A DNA stretch of 29,346 nucleotides from Rhizaria sp. SCN 62-66 (taxonomy: Eukaryota > Rhizaria, unplaced): contig MEDY01000379.1 in assembly GCA_001724265.1 (NCBI GenBank), forward strand, positions 1-29,346, given 5' to 3'. The notes beneath the pieces were generated by a model. That model was not told the origin of the DNA and searched no databases. It was given only the letters and a program-made list of their open reading frames with translations. Positions within the stretch are counted from its first letter, which is position 1; the number at the start of each line of letters is the position of its first letter. Shown here piece after piece: positions 10,115-20,600 of the stretch. The position numbers were made by a program, and so were the translations under genes.

Positions 10115-12529
10115 ATGTCTGACGCTAATTTACCAAGCGCTTTGCCGCTCCCATCCCCGCGCGCGCCGACGCGGCCAAGTCGACTCGATGTGTAGCTGCT
10201 CTCAACATCCCGCAGCGAGGGACCCTCGGATGCGGAGGATCCGCTCGTCAGCGCGCGCAGCAACGCGAGCTTTTACGGCAACAATGAGCTCGCGCTGGGC
10301 GTATTTGCACAGCAGCGCGGCCAGCACGGCGCTATGATACCGATGGCCGCGCTGAACCGCGAGCAGCTGGGCGGCTCTCCGCTCTCGCTCTCGCTCTCTC
10401 TGTCCCCGCCTGGGCCGCGCTCGCCAGCCAACGATGTGGAAAACCGCAACAGTGACAACAACGTTGCTGATGCGAGCAACGCTTTAGATGGTTCCTCTCT
10501 TGCAGCTGCACAGAGTGCGCGGGCAGAGCGGCTGTGCGGCTACGTCGCGGCGGTCCTCGCGGTGCTGGTGCTAACGCTCGTCACAGCTGTTGCGCTCGCC
10601 GTAAACGGTGAACTCGGCGGCAGTGAAAGCAGTGGCAGCGGCAGGCCACGTCCAACTTGGCCTATTGCTAATGCGCGCGCACACTCCGCGCTAAAGCCCG
10701 CACCTGGAGTGAATCGCAGCAACGAAACATAGACTGCATTAATCAACGCAACTGCAGTCGCGGCGTCGTCCGCGGGCACCGCACTATCTGTGCACAGCTC
10801 AAATGGTTTGACCTCCGCTCGCGCCCACAATAGCACCCCAAGCCATAGCAATAGCAGGTGCAGAAGCAATGCGACTGCTGCCTCCCGGTCTGCAACTGCG
10901 CCGTGTGCAGCTGCGCCGACGTGGGCAGGCGAGCTGCTCACGGTCACGCCGCACGACCGCCTGGTTGTCGACTGCAGGCCGCTCACAGGCACCGCGCCGG
11001 CCACCGGCAGAGCGGCTTTTGCATCCAGCACACGAGGCGGCAGAAACGCGCACGCTTTCGGGCGCGGTCGTAGCGCGACCATGGACGCGGCGGTGCCCGC
11101 CACTGGCACGAGCGCGGGCGCTGGCACTGGCGCAAGCGTGAGCGAGATGCTTTCCGAAAAAATCGCATGTGTGTTGCGCACCCGCGGTAACAGTACTGTA
11201 CCTACAGCCTTAGACGCTACCCTGGCTGGAACTGCGCCGACAGCTGCAGGGGCAGCAAGTGACTTTCCGTGGCTTGTGATGCTGCTGCCGCCGCGCGGCG
11301 CGCTCTGGCGCTGCGGCTGGGGCAAGGCCGGTGCTTCCTTCTTTGCCGGCGGCTCAGGCTTTTACGCCGCTAGTGCCGCCGCCTCAGACGAAGCTGCGAC
11401 CGCCGCGGCAGGATATTTCGGCGGCGTCGGCCGCGCGGCGCGCCTGGACGAGGCTCGCTGCCGCGGCGGGCTCGCGCTGCCCACGGCGTCACTTACCAGC
11501 GCCACCTCTTAGTCCGGTACTTGCGCTGGCATAACTGACGTTGTTGTTGAGGCGGGATACGTGCGCGGCTACAGTGGCGTGGTGGGCAACAAACATCACC
11601 GCTCGCGCGGCCGCCACACCAGGAGCGCGACTGGATCGGCAGCTGCGCCAGCGCCCGTTGCGCCCGCAGCACACAGTCTTGCAATGCCGTTTGCGGTGTC
11701 CACAGCCGCAGCAGCAGCGCGCAACGGTGGGACTGCGGGCGAGCGCGTTTGCCGCGCTGCCTACGGCGGCGCACTGGCATCGCTGGCGCTGGGCACAGAC
11801 GCCACCGGGCTGCGCCGCGCGCTTGCAGCCTTCCGGCACGAGAACGGCCATGACACAGCCGCATGCAGTAACTCCGGCAATACTACAAGAGTCGACCCTC
11901 GCTTTGTTGCAATTGCCAACGAGCCCCGCGCCGACAGCGACGTCAGCGACGGCCCTGACTGGAGCTGGCTCGACGGGCCCGGCGCAGCGCCCGGCGCAGC
12001 GCCCGGCGCGGCGCCCGGCGCGACGGCTGGCACGGCGCCCGGCGCGACGGCTGGCGCGGCGCCCGTCGCAACCACGGGCGCGTCAGCGAGCTCTGTTGTG
12101 CTGCGCGCGTCGCTGCGGGAGCCGCCGGAGCGAGTTTCGGACTGGAGCAGCTTCGTCAATGGTCTTACGCTCAACAGTGACCGCGCGCGCTTCGCTGACC
12201 TGAACGACGGCGTTGCCGCTGCCGGTGCGGCGGAGCGAACTAGTGTGAGCAAGGAGGACGAGCAACGCGTGCGCGCATTTGAGCTTTTTTTGCGCGACAA
12301 TACAGACACGCGTAACTCGCAAGGCAGCCGCGATAGCAGCAGTAGCAGTGACAATGTGGTGCTCATGGGGTACCCGCGGTGGGAATCGCTCGGCCCGGCA
12401 CCCGCCGAACACGAGGAGGGATGGATGGAGCAGCGGCCTAATGCAGTTTCCGACGACGAGGGACTCTGGACTTTTGTGGTGACCGGTTATGGAACGATCA
12501 AGGGTGCGCTGCGACTTGAAGCGACTTGA
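10115..12529 (+). CDS. Putative type II membrane glycoprotein with three in-frame TAG codons
   Basis: One plus-strand frame runs from ATG 10115 (MSDANLPSALPLPSPRAP) to TGA 12527-12529: 805 codons with no internal TAA or TGA but TAG at 10193, 10730 and 11510 (codons 27, 206, 466). Residues 1-139 are Ser/Pro/Asn-rich and end in RAER. Residues 140-163 are one hydrophobic helix (VAAVLAVLVLTLVTAVALAV). The rest would be lumenal or extracellular and carries about seven N-X-S/T sites, including NRS, NET, NAT and NST, on both sides of the second TAG. A GAAP-type repeat lies near 11978-12060. The C-terminal 150 residues are charged and end in GYGTIKGALRLEAT. Codon third positions look coding on both sides of each TAG. 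No family is recognised. If UAG is a stop, the start may be ATG 10334 and the gene is broken, or two TAGs end in-frame introns. Third positions are less GC-biased than in its neighbours. Confidence 0.55.
11978..12060 (+). repeat. 12-bp tandem repeat encoding GAAP/GATAG units
   Basis: Imperfect 12-base units (GCGCCCGGCGCA and variants) encode GAAP repeated, then GATAG/GTAP variants, in frame inside the membrane-protein gene. It probably forms a flexible linker or stalk. Confidence 0.7.
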
Positions 12530-12940
12530 AGCGTTGGAAGTGAGGACTCTGGATGTGGTGCACGTATCAGACCATATAACAGGCCATTAAGTGGAAATAC
12601 GCAAAAATAATGATAATATTGCTATTAACTCAGTGTAAATACAATAGATGCAAGATATTTCTAGTTGAAAAGTCGATATAGCCTTACTACAACAAGAAAT
12701 ATAATATGAGTGACTGTGGTTGTGGTGGACGGTGTCCTGGCCAGGCTTCTCCAGGCAAGCAAAACTGACGATGCGCAGAACGTTTGAAACCCCTAACTTC
12801 GTCGTCATTCTGTTATGCCGTTGTAATCCTATATTAAAATCGTGTTATATTTTATTATATTATTTGTCGCACTCACTGAACACTCACTTTCCTCTTGTGT
12901 ATGGTCCTTTGAAAACTCGCACTTGCTCTGCAGCCAACCT
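12530..12940. promoter_or_regulatory. Tandem spacer upstream of TSR3
   Basis: This AT-rich spacer of about 410 bases carries the 3' end of the membrane-protein gene and the promoter and 5' UTR of TSR3. A pyrimidine-rich stretch ending in CTCTGCAG (to 12933) sits 7 bases before the TSR3 ATG and resembles a splice acceptor. A short out-of-frame ATG at 12901 opens a three-codon uORF. No other gene is seen. Confidence 0.4.
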
Positions 12941-14170
12941 ATGTCCAACCGGCGCGGCATTAAGGGCATTAAGGGCACTCACAACGAGTTCACGGCCCGT
13001 CGTGGTCTGCGCGAGGATGGGCAGCCAGATTTGATGGCGACGAGCGCGCTGGAGCTCTCCGAGAAGACTGTCCCGAAGGTCTCCCGCCGCAAGATGAAGG
13101 AGATTGTCGATGGTGCTGGCGCGATCCCGCTGGCCATGTGGGACTTCGACCAGTGCGACCCGCGCAAGTGCTCGGGTCGTCGTCTTGAGCGTTTCGGACT
13201 GCTACGCTCGCTGCGCGTGACGCAGAAGTTCCCCGGCCTGATCCTGACGCCCGTCGGCAAGTCCATCGTGTCGCCGCAGGACAAGCCCGTGGTGGAGCAG
13301 ATGGGCGTGGCCGTCGTCGACTGCTCCTGGGCCAAGCTCGACGACGTGCCCTTCGCCAAGATCCGTGGCAAGCACGAGCGTCTGCTGCCCTTCCTCTACG
13401 CGGCGAACCCGATCAACTTCGGCCGGCCGTACAAGCTCACGTGCGCGGAGGCGATCGCGGCCGCGCTGCAGATCTGCGGCTTCCCGCTTGAGGCGCGCCT
13501 CGTCATGAGCAAGTTCACCTGGGGCGAGGGCTTCTTCGCCATCAACCAGGAGCTCTTCGAGCGCTACGCGCGCTGCGCCGACTCCGCCGCCGTGCTGGCC
13601 GAGCAGCAGCGCATCGTGGCGAAGCTGGACAGCGTCAAGGCCGCTAAGGCCGCGGCCAAAGAGCGCCGCGAGGACGCCGGGCTCGGCGCGGGCCGCGTCT
13701 TCGAGCGCGACGAGCTCGGCGGCGACAGCGAGGGCCGCGGCGCGGCTGAGGACGACGAGGAGGCCCCCGAGGCCGATGGCGGCGACGACGAGGACTGGAG
13801 CGGCGTGCTGAACTTCTGCGCCGCCAAGTGGGTCAAGGGCAAGGACGACGACGACGACGACGACTGCGACGAGGATGACGACGAGGACGAAGACTGCTGT
13901 GACGAGGACGGCGACGAGGACGAAGATGAAGAGGATGAAGACGAAGATGAAGACGAGGACGAGGACGAGGATGAAGAGGAGGAAGAAGAGGAGGTGCGCA
14001 AGCCTGGCGGCAAGTACATCATCCCCAAGTCCGTGCTTAAGGGTCTGTCGCCGCAGGAGCGCGAAAAGCTCATCAAGAAGATCGAGGCCCGCAACGCGCG
14101 CAAGGACGCCGCTGACGCCAAGCTCGCCCGCGGGCTCGCGCGCAAGCTCGCCAAGACCAAGATCGAGTGA
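12941..14170 (+). CDS. TSR3: 18S rRNA aminocarboxypropyltransferase Tsr3
   Basis: ATG 12941 to TGA, 409 residues. Tsr3 adds the 3-amino-3-carboxypropyl group from S-adenosylmethionine to N1-methylpseudouridine of 18S rRNA, late in 40S maturation. The family core spans about residues 65-230: MWDFDQCDPRKCSGRRLERFG, TPVGKSIVSPQD, GVAVVDCSWAKLDDVPF, HERLLPFLYAANPINFGRP, KLTCAEAIAAAL, and SKFTWGEGFFAINQELFERYA. The frame is open further upstream, but the core and the basic N-terminus (MSNRRGIKGIKG) fit ATG 12941, which follows CAACCT. After the core comes a long Asp/Glu tract (about residues 301-351), then a basic tail with KPGGKYIIPKSVLKGLSPQE and Lys/Arg-rich helices. Acidic C-terminal tails are known in the family; this one is unusually long. 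It converges on the giant secreted protein gene. Confidence 0.93.
   Translation: MSNRRGIKGIKGTHNEFTARRGLREDGQPDLMATSALELSEKTVPKVSRRKMKEIVDGAGAIPLAMWDFDQCDPRKCSGRRLERFGLLRSLRVTQKFPGLILTPVGKSIVSPQDKPVVEQMGVAVVDCSWAKLDDVPFAKIRGKHERLLPFLYAANPINFGRPYKLTCAEAIAAALQICGFPLEARLVMSKFTWGEGFFAINQELFERYARCADSAAVLAEQQRIVAKLDSVKAAKAAAKERREDAGLGAGRVFERDELGGDSEGRGAAEDDEEAPEADGGDDEDWSGVLNFCAAKWVKGKDDDDDDDCDEDDDEDEDCCDEDGDEDEDEEDEDEDEDEDEDEDEEEEEEEVRKPGGKYIIPKSVLKGLSPQEREKLIKKIEARNARKDAADAKLARGLARKLAKTKIE
13840..13993 (+). repeat. GAC/GAG/GAT low-complexity tract encoding Asp/Glu run
   Basis: About 50 codons of almost pure Asp and Glu with two short Cys interruptions, inside TSR3. The mix of GAC, GAG, GAT and GAA shows selection on the protein rather than a recent pure triplet expansion. 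Confidence 0.8.
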
Positions 14171-14674
14171 GCACGAAGTTGAGACAAACCTGAATGCTGC
14201 GTGCGCTACGGCCTTGAAAATGTTGAACATGTGAACTATGTAACGAGTCTCTAGCTGCGCGTCGACCCTCAATGACAGCTGGTGATGTTGCTGTATTGTT
14301 TGCAGGCCATAAACATATGTTGGTCTGATACATTGACTTATCAACTCTCTCATGAATAAACACTCTTATGACTGAATACTAAGAAAAACCGTATCTCCTA
14401 TCTCATATTTGAATCGAGTTGTGTATTATTGATGTCAAGAATCGCGCATGAAAGCGCCCTCCCTAATCTTTCAAGTTAGTGCTGAAGGTTACTTCGATGT
14501 GTGTAATTGATGTTATCAAAGGTATAAGGAAAAACAAAATCCGCAATCACTTCGCAAATAACGTTGAAATTTCACGGATTGTGTTAAGACTTGACTCGGT
14601 GTAAACCAAAAAGTCAAGTAAGTGTGAAGGTTTTCTTTAAAGTTGCTTCTTACATGCAACTATGGGGTTTGTGC
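14171..14674. other. Convergent 3' spacer between TSR3 and the giant secreted protein gene
   Basis: AT-rich, about 500 bases, holding both 3' ends. AATAAA lies at 14355-14360 on the TSR3 strand. I see no clear AATAAA on the minus strand for the opposite gene. No gene or RNA was recognised. Confidence 0.45.
14355..14360 (+). terminator. Putative polyadenylation signal of TSR3
   Basis: AATAAA about 185 bases after the TSR3 stop codon, in AT-rich sequence (CATGAATAAACACTC). Confidence 0.45.
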
Positions 14675-17600
14675 TTAGTAGCCCATGATGTCGCTGAGCC
14701 CAGAGAGGCCGGCGAGCACGGTTGTGCCGGGCACGAAGACGCCGTTGGTGGGTGTCGACATAACCGTCACCGTGTCAGCGAAGCGCGAGAGCAGCGTGGA
14801 CGCCGCGGCCGAAGTCGCCGCAGTGGTGGTGCCAGTGGCGCTGGCGCTGTCGACGAGGGACAGCAGGTCGGCGTTCTCCGTGCGGAAGCGCTCCATGGGG
14901 AGCACGGAGGCCATGGCGGCCTGGGAGGTGTCGACCAGGCCCTGCACAAAGGTGCCCGCCACGTTGGCCTGTGCAGCGTCCATCCCTGAGAAGACGGACG
15001 AGAAGGACGCGAAAGGCGTGAAGGTGCTGGTGCTGCTCGGCGTGACGGTGATGGGCAGCCCGCCGGAGCTGGTCGACGACGAGGTTGCCGCGGAGCTCCC
15101 GGAGCTGGAGCTGGAGCTCGGGGTGGTGGTGCCACTGGTGGTGCCCGTATTGGTGTTGGTCATCTGCGTCGGCAGCGCGAAGAGGCTCGCCAGCGGGTCC
15201 GTGACAGTGGACGTGGAGCCCGTGGTGCTGCCGATGCCGCTAAAGAGGCTGCTGAACGGGTTCGTGACGGTGTCCGTGCTCGTGCCAAACAGCCCCGCAA
15301 AGGGCGAGGTCACGGTGCTGGCCGCGGTGCTGCCAGTCGAGGACGTGGTCGAGCCCGCGGCGTTGGTGAGCGAGCTGAACAGGTCCGTGAACGGCGTCGT
15401 CGTCGTCGTCGCCGCCGTGCCCGTGGTCGAGCCCGCGGTTGAGGTCGCCGAGTTGGCCGCAGTGGCGATGGGGTCAAACAGGCCAGCGAAGGGCGAGGTG
15501 GTCGACGTGGCAGTCGTGCCGGAGGTCGAAGCCGCGCTGGTGAAGGGGTCAAAGAGACTCGACAGCGGCGATGTCGCGCTACTCGTCGTTGTCCCAGTGG
15601 TCGGCGTACCGGTGGTGGTGCCGGTAAGCGCGTTGAAGAGTCCGGAGAACTGCTGCGTGCGGTAGTGGCGGTGGCGCTCGCGCAGGCCCATGGGCAAGAT
15701 GGACGTGATGTTGCTGTTGGCAATGTTGCTGGGCAGCAGCGCGCCGAGGTTGTTCTCCAGGTTCGTGGCCGAGGTGCCCAGTCCGGTCGAGGTCTCGGAC
15801 ACGGTTCCCATCGCGTCACTGAGTGAGCCCGCGAGACATGTGAGCTTGTCGCCGGTGGCGCAGGCCTGCGTGCCGTCCATGACCTGGCCCGCGGAGCAGG
15901 CGACACGGCACGTGTTGAGGCACGACGCGCCGCTGGAGACGGACTGCGCGGCATTGATGCCGACGTTAGCACCCTCGGACGCGCCCGCCTGCAGCAGCGG
16001 CATCATGGCCTGCGCCGTGGAGGGCGTGAGCTGCATCAGCGGCAGCGGCGTGGGCAGCGAGCCGATGTTGGGCATGAACGAACTCATCAATCCGGGGTCC
16101 GAGATGAGGCCCGTGGGCGTGTTGGGTACCTGCACCGCGGTGCCCAGCGACGGCAGCGTGGGCCCGGGCAGGTTCTCCAGCCCCAAATTCGTGCCTGCGT
16201 CGCTGAAGGATGACACCATGCCCTCGATGTTGTTGAGGCACGACGCGTAGCACGCAGAGTTCATGCACAGCAGGTCGTTGAGCTGGCTGGGGAAGGAGCC
16301 AAAGCTAGACAGCCCCTGCGACGGCGAAAAAGCCGTGCCCGCAATCGACTCGAGCGGCTTGAGCAGCGCGCTGCCCGTGGAAGATGTGGTGCCCGACGAG
16401 CTGGTGCCGGAGAGCAAACTCGATATCCCCGACGTGGGCTCGAGCAACACGTCCACCAGCGAGGCCAGCGTGCGGAAGCCGCTCGTGGTTGTCGCGGGCG
16501 TCGCGGCCGCGCTGGTACTTGTGCTCGAGGTCGTCGTGGTGCCAGAGCTCAGCATCGTGAGCGGCAGGATCAGGTTGAACGGCGTGGCAAACGCGTCCGT
16601 CGCCGTCGTCGCCGCAGTGCCCGTGCTGGTGCCTGTGGCCGCCGACGTGACGCCGGGAAGGCTCGTGCCCAGCATCGCGTTCGAGGCCTGGCGCACGGCG
16701 TCCAAGAACGCGTTGCTCGTGGTCGTTGCAGTGGTTGCCGCGGCAGCTGTGGGCAAGGCTGCGGCGTTGGCGGCCACGGAGGAGGCGGCGGCGGTCGGCG
16801 CAGCGGCGGTGGCGCTCGCTAGGCCCGTGAGCGAGGACGTAGGCAGCAGCGTGTTCAGGTCCGCCGCAGTCACGCCAGAGGTGAGCGCGGGGAGAGTAGT
16901 GCCGGTGAGCGACGGAATAAGGCTGCCGATCGAAGGGACGGAGGTGAGGCCGGTGAGCGAGGGCAGCACGCCGCTGCTAAGCCCCGTGGTGGTGCCCGTC
17001 AGCAACGAGCCGACGCCGTTGGCGCCCGTGGTCGCCTGCGCGAGGTTGTTGGCGGCGACAGTACCAGCGTCGTTCAGCGTTGCAGTAGCTTGCTGCGCGC
17101 CCGTGGCCAGACCGCCCAGATTGGCGAGATTAGCGTTAGCCGCGTTCGCGGTGACGCCAAGGTTGCCGGCCAGTCCGTTGATGCCGGTGGCTGCGTTGGA
17201 AAGCGAACCCAGGTTGCCGGCCGCAGCGACCAGGTTCGAGTTGGCGCCCTCAACAAGGCCGCCCGTGCTGAGCAGGCCTGTCGAGGCCTGCGCCAGTCCG
17301 TTAGCGTTGGCGCCGGAGAGAGAGAGCGAGTTGGCGGCGGCGTTGCCTAGGTTGGTCAGCGCGCCCGACTGCGCAGTCAAGCCGGTGCCCAGGTTGCTGA
17401 ACCCGGCGGTCGCGCCCGTCGCACCGCTGGTCAGTGTGGAGCCGAGTCCCGACGCGCTGGCGGTCTGCGCCGAGATGGTGTCGGCCGCGCGGTTGCCTAG
17501 GTTGGCCGCGCCCAGCGCGTTGTTGCCCAGGCCGCTGGTCAACTGCATCATCTGCTCCGCCAGCGTCGAGCCTGTCGTCGTCGCTGCGGTCGTCGCCGTG

Positions 17601-20600
17601 GTGCCCGTCGCGGCCATCGTCGTGGCGCGGCGCACGAGCGTGTCGAAGACGCCCGCCACGGCGGCGCGGTGACCGCCGCGCGCGGTGAGCGCGAAGGGCA
17701 GCACCACCGCCGAGGGCACGAGCCCGCCGAGACCCGCGAGACCGGCGAGCCCCGTGCTAGCGGTGGTGCTGCCCACCGAGACGGGGTTCGCGCCCTGGCC
17801 GCCGATGGGCGCAAGCGTGGTGCCCGTTGTCGTGCTTGTGGTGCGGCCGCCCAGCGCGTTGCTAATCGCGTTGCTAATGCTGTTGGAGACCTCCTCGATC
17901 GCAGTCGCGTTCGACAGCGCGCGCAGCGCCGACTCGACGCCCGTGGCGTTGGCGCCCGTCAGCGAGCCGCCCGCGGCCTCGAGGAACGAGCCCGCCGTGC
18001 CAGGCGCCACCGTCGTGGCAGTTGCCGTGTTGGCCGCGGAGTTGGCCGCGGTGGTTGCCGCGGTGCTGGCGGCAGTCGTCGCGCCCGCGCCCGAGGTGAG
18101 GTTGGTGAGCGCGCCGAAGAGCGGCAGCGAGCCCAGCGAGCCCGTCGAGTCGCGGCTCGCGCCCAGCGCAGCGGCAAAGTCGGAAACGGAAAAGAAGCCG
18201 CCGTCGGTGAAGCCCGGCAGACGCAGCCCGCTCGTCGCGGTGCTCGTGCCGGTACCCGTGGCGGTGCCGGCAACCGTGTTGGCGGCGTTCGCGGCCGCGG
18301 TGCCCGCCGCCGACACGGCAGTCACGGGCGAGGCGGCCGTGCTCGTGGTTCCGGCGGTGCTCGCGGTCCCGAGGCGGCCGCCGAAGAGCGCGTTGGTGGC
18401 CGAGGCAATGCCGTTGACGAAGTCCTCGATGTTGAGCGAGGAGCCTGCGGCCGTGGCCTCGAGGATGTGCGCGCGCCGGTTGCGGCCGAAGACGCCCAGC
18501 GGCGTCACGACCGTGGGCAGCGCCGGCAGCGCGGCGGCCGCGAACTCCGGCGTGGGCTGCGCGGCCGCGGCCGTGCTGGGGTTGAGCTGCACGAGCGTGT
18601 TGATGAAGCCGACCATGCGCGTCTCGTCGGCGCCCGAGCAGCAACCGCGCCAGCACGTCTCCGTGGGCGTCGCCTCGCCCGCCGCGGGTGCCGTCGTCAC
18701 CGCGGTGGGGCAGTTAACGAAGCACTGCATGCACGCGTCCGACGGCATCTCCATGCCAGCCGTGCTGGTGGTGGCGCCCGTCGCCGTTGTTGTCGTGCTC
18801 GTGGCGGCGTTGGTGGCGGCAACGGGCTGCAGGATTGGCAGCGACTGCAGCGACGCGAGCGCGGGCACAGTGTAGCTGAAGCGCTCGCTGCTCACCGTCA
18901 CGCCGGGCTGCTCCGCCAGCTCGTACGAGAAGGAGAAGGTCACCGCGTCGCCCGCGCTCGCGCGCAGCCCGCGCGCTTCGTAGGTCGCGCCCGCGCGCGT
19001 CATCTGGACGTGGAAGCGTGCCTCGTCGTTGACCGCGTAGTGCAGCACGGCCCAGGACAGCGTCGCGGCCGTCTGCGTGCGCACCGTCGGGTCGGTCGCC
19101 GAGACCGAGCCCGGCTGCGTGGCCCACAGCAGCACGTCGATCCCGCTCTCGGCCGTCGCCACGGAGCTGGGCGACGCCAGCGACGGCCCCGTCGACGCCG
19201 TGGGCACGGTCGGCACGACGGGCACCGCAGGCACAGTTGGCGCCGTCGCCACGCCGGGCAGAGTCGACGTGCCCGCGGCGGCAGCGGCGGCGGCCGCGGC
19301 GGCCGCGGTCGCCGCAGTGTTGGCCGCGGTGTTGGCGGCGCTGGTGGCGCTGCTAACGGCGGCGGGCGCGGCGGGCGTGACGCGCGCAACGATGTTGGTC
19401 GCGACGGCGAAGACGTCGGTGCCGATGGGCGAGATCGTCGTACCCGCGGCCGTGGTGGTGGCCGTCGCCAGGGGGGTCGCGGGCGACCACTTCTGCACCG
19501 CGCCCGCCGTGGACGCCGTGCCCGCCGCGTCGCGCGCGCACACGGCTTGGAAGAAGAGCGCGCGGCCCGACGCCGAGGCCGGCAGCGGCACTGAGGGCGC
19601 GTGGAAGACCGACGCCGACACGCGCTCAGTCAGGTGGCGCGACAGCGGCGCGTAGCCGGCCGCGGTCGTGGCGCCCAGCGCGGCGATGGCCTCGTCGCTC
19701 AGCGAGGCGGGAGCCGACGCGTTTGCGGGGCCCGCGCGCGCGTGCACGTCGCAGCGCGCAACGGAGCTGTCGGCCGTGTCGATGAGCACGCGCGCGGCCG
19801 CCGCGGACCGCGCCTGCACCTGGTACGCCCACAGCGTCGAGGTCAGCGGGGTCGCCGTCGCAGTCGTCCCAGTCGTCCCAGTCGTCCCTGCAGTCGTCCC
19901 TGCAGTCGTCCCTGCCCCAGCAGCGGTGGTGGTGCCGGTGGCCGAGGGGAAGAGCGTGGCCAGCGCAGGGATCGGCGTGTCGAAGATCGACTCGAGCGCG
20001 GGCGCGCCGCTCGCTGCAGCCGCGGCAGTCGCGGGCGTGGTCGTGGCGCTGCTTGCCGAGGACGCGGTCGCGGCGGTCGCGCCCGCGGCGGCCTCCGGCG
20101 CAAGCCACTCGACGGGGTCCGTCTGGAGCACGCTGCCGTCGCGGCGCTGCACGCTGAAGAGAAAGCGTAGCCCGCGCGCGACGCGGCCCGCGCCGGCGTC
20201 GAGCGTGGTGGTGAAGTAGGCTCCGCCCGCGGCCGCCAGCGCGACTGAGCGCGCGTCGCGCAGCACGCCCGCGCCGTCGAGCAGCGAGTACGTGAGGTCC
20301 ACCGCGGCGCAGCACGTCGCCGCGTCCTGCGGACCTGGCAGCGCCAGCGCCGTCGCGGGCAGCGCGGGCGCGTCCGCCGCGGCAGCAGGGACTGCGACGA
20401 ACTCGACGCGCGCGAAGCGAGCCGCGGCGGAGGTGGCGGCGTTCGGGAAGGCCTCAGCGAGCGGCTGCACGCGGTGGTAGACGGCGGTGCTCGAGCCCGG
20501 CAGCGAGAGCAGACGGTACGAGGTCGTCGACGCCGCGGCCGCCGCAGCCTCGACAGTCGCGACCGCGGGCGTCGCCACGGTCGTCGTCGGGACGGTCGGT

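Noticed and set aside
10113-10195. Possible intron with donor GTATGT and acceptor TGTAG that would remove the first TAG
   Set aside because: It would delete the only plausible start ATG (10115), and the frame upstream has no ATG before a TGA at 10008. It remains an alternative only if an unseen upstream exon exists.
10540-11325. Minus-strand frame of 261 codons with a hydrophobic stretch
   Set aside because: The plus-strand frame is longer (805 codons apart from TAGs), has a start, a transmembrane helix and glycosylation sites, and continues on both sides. The minus frame stops at both ends without a recognisable protein.
17669-19594. 641-codon plus-strand frame, Arg/Gly-rich
   Set aside because: It is antisense to the secreted giant protein. 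The composition is typical of an out-of-frame GC-rich shadow.
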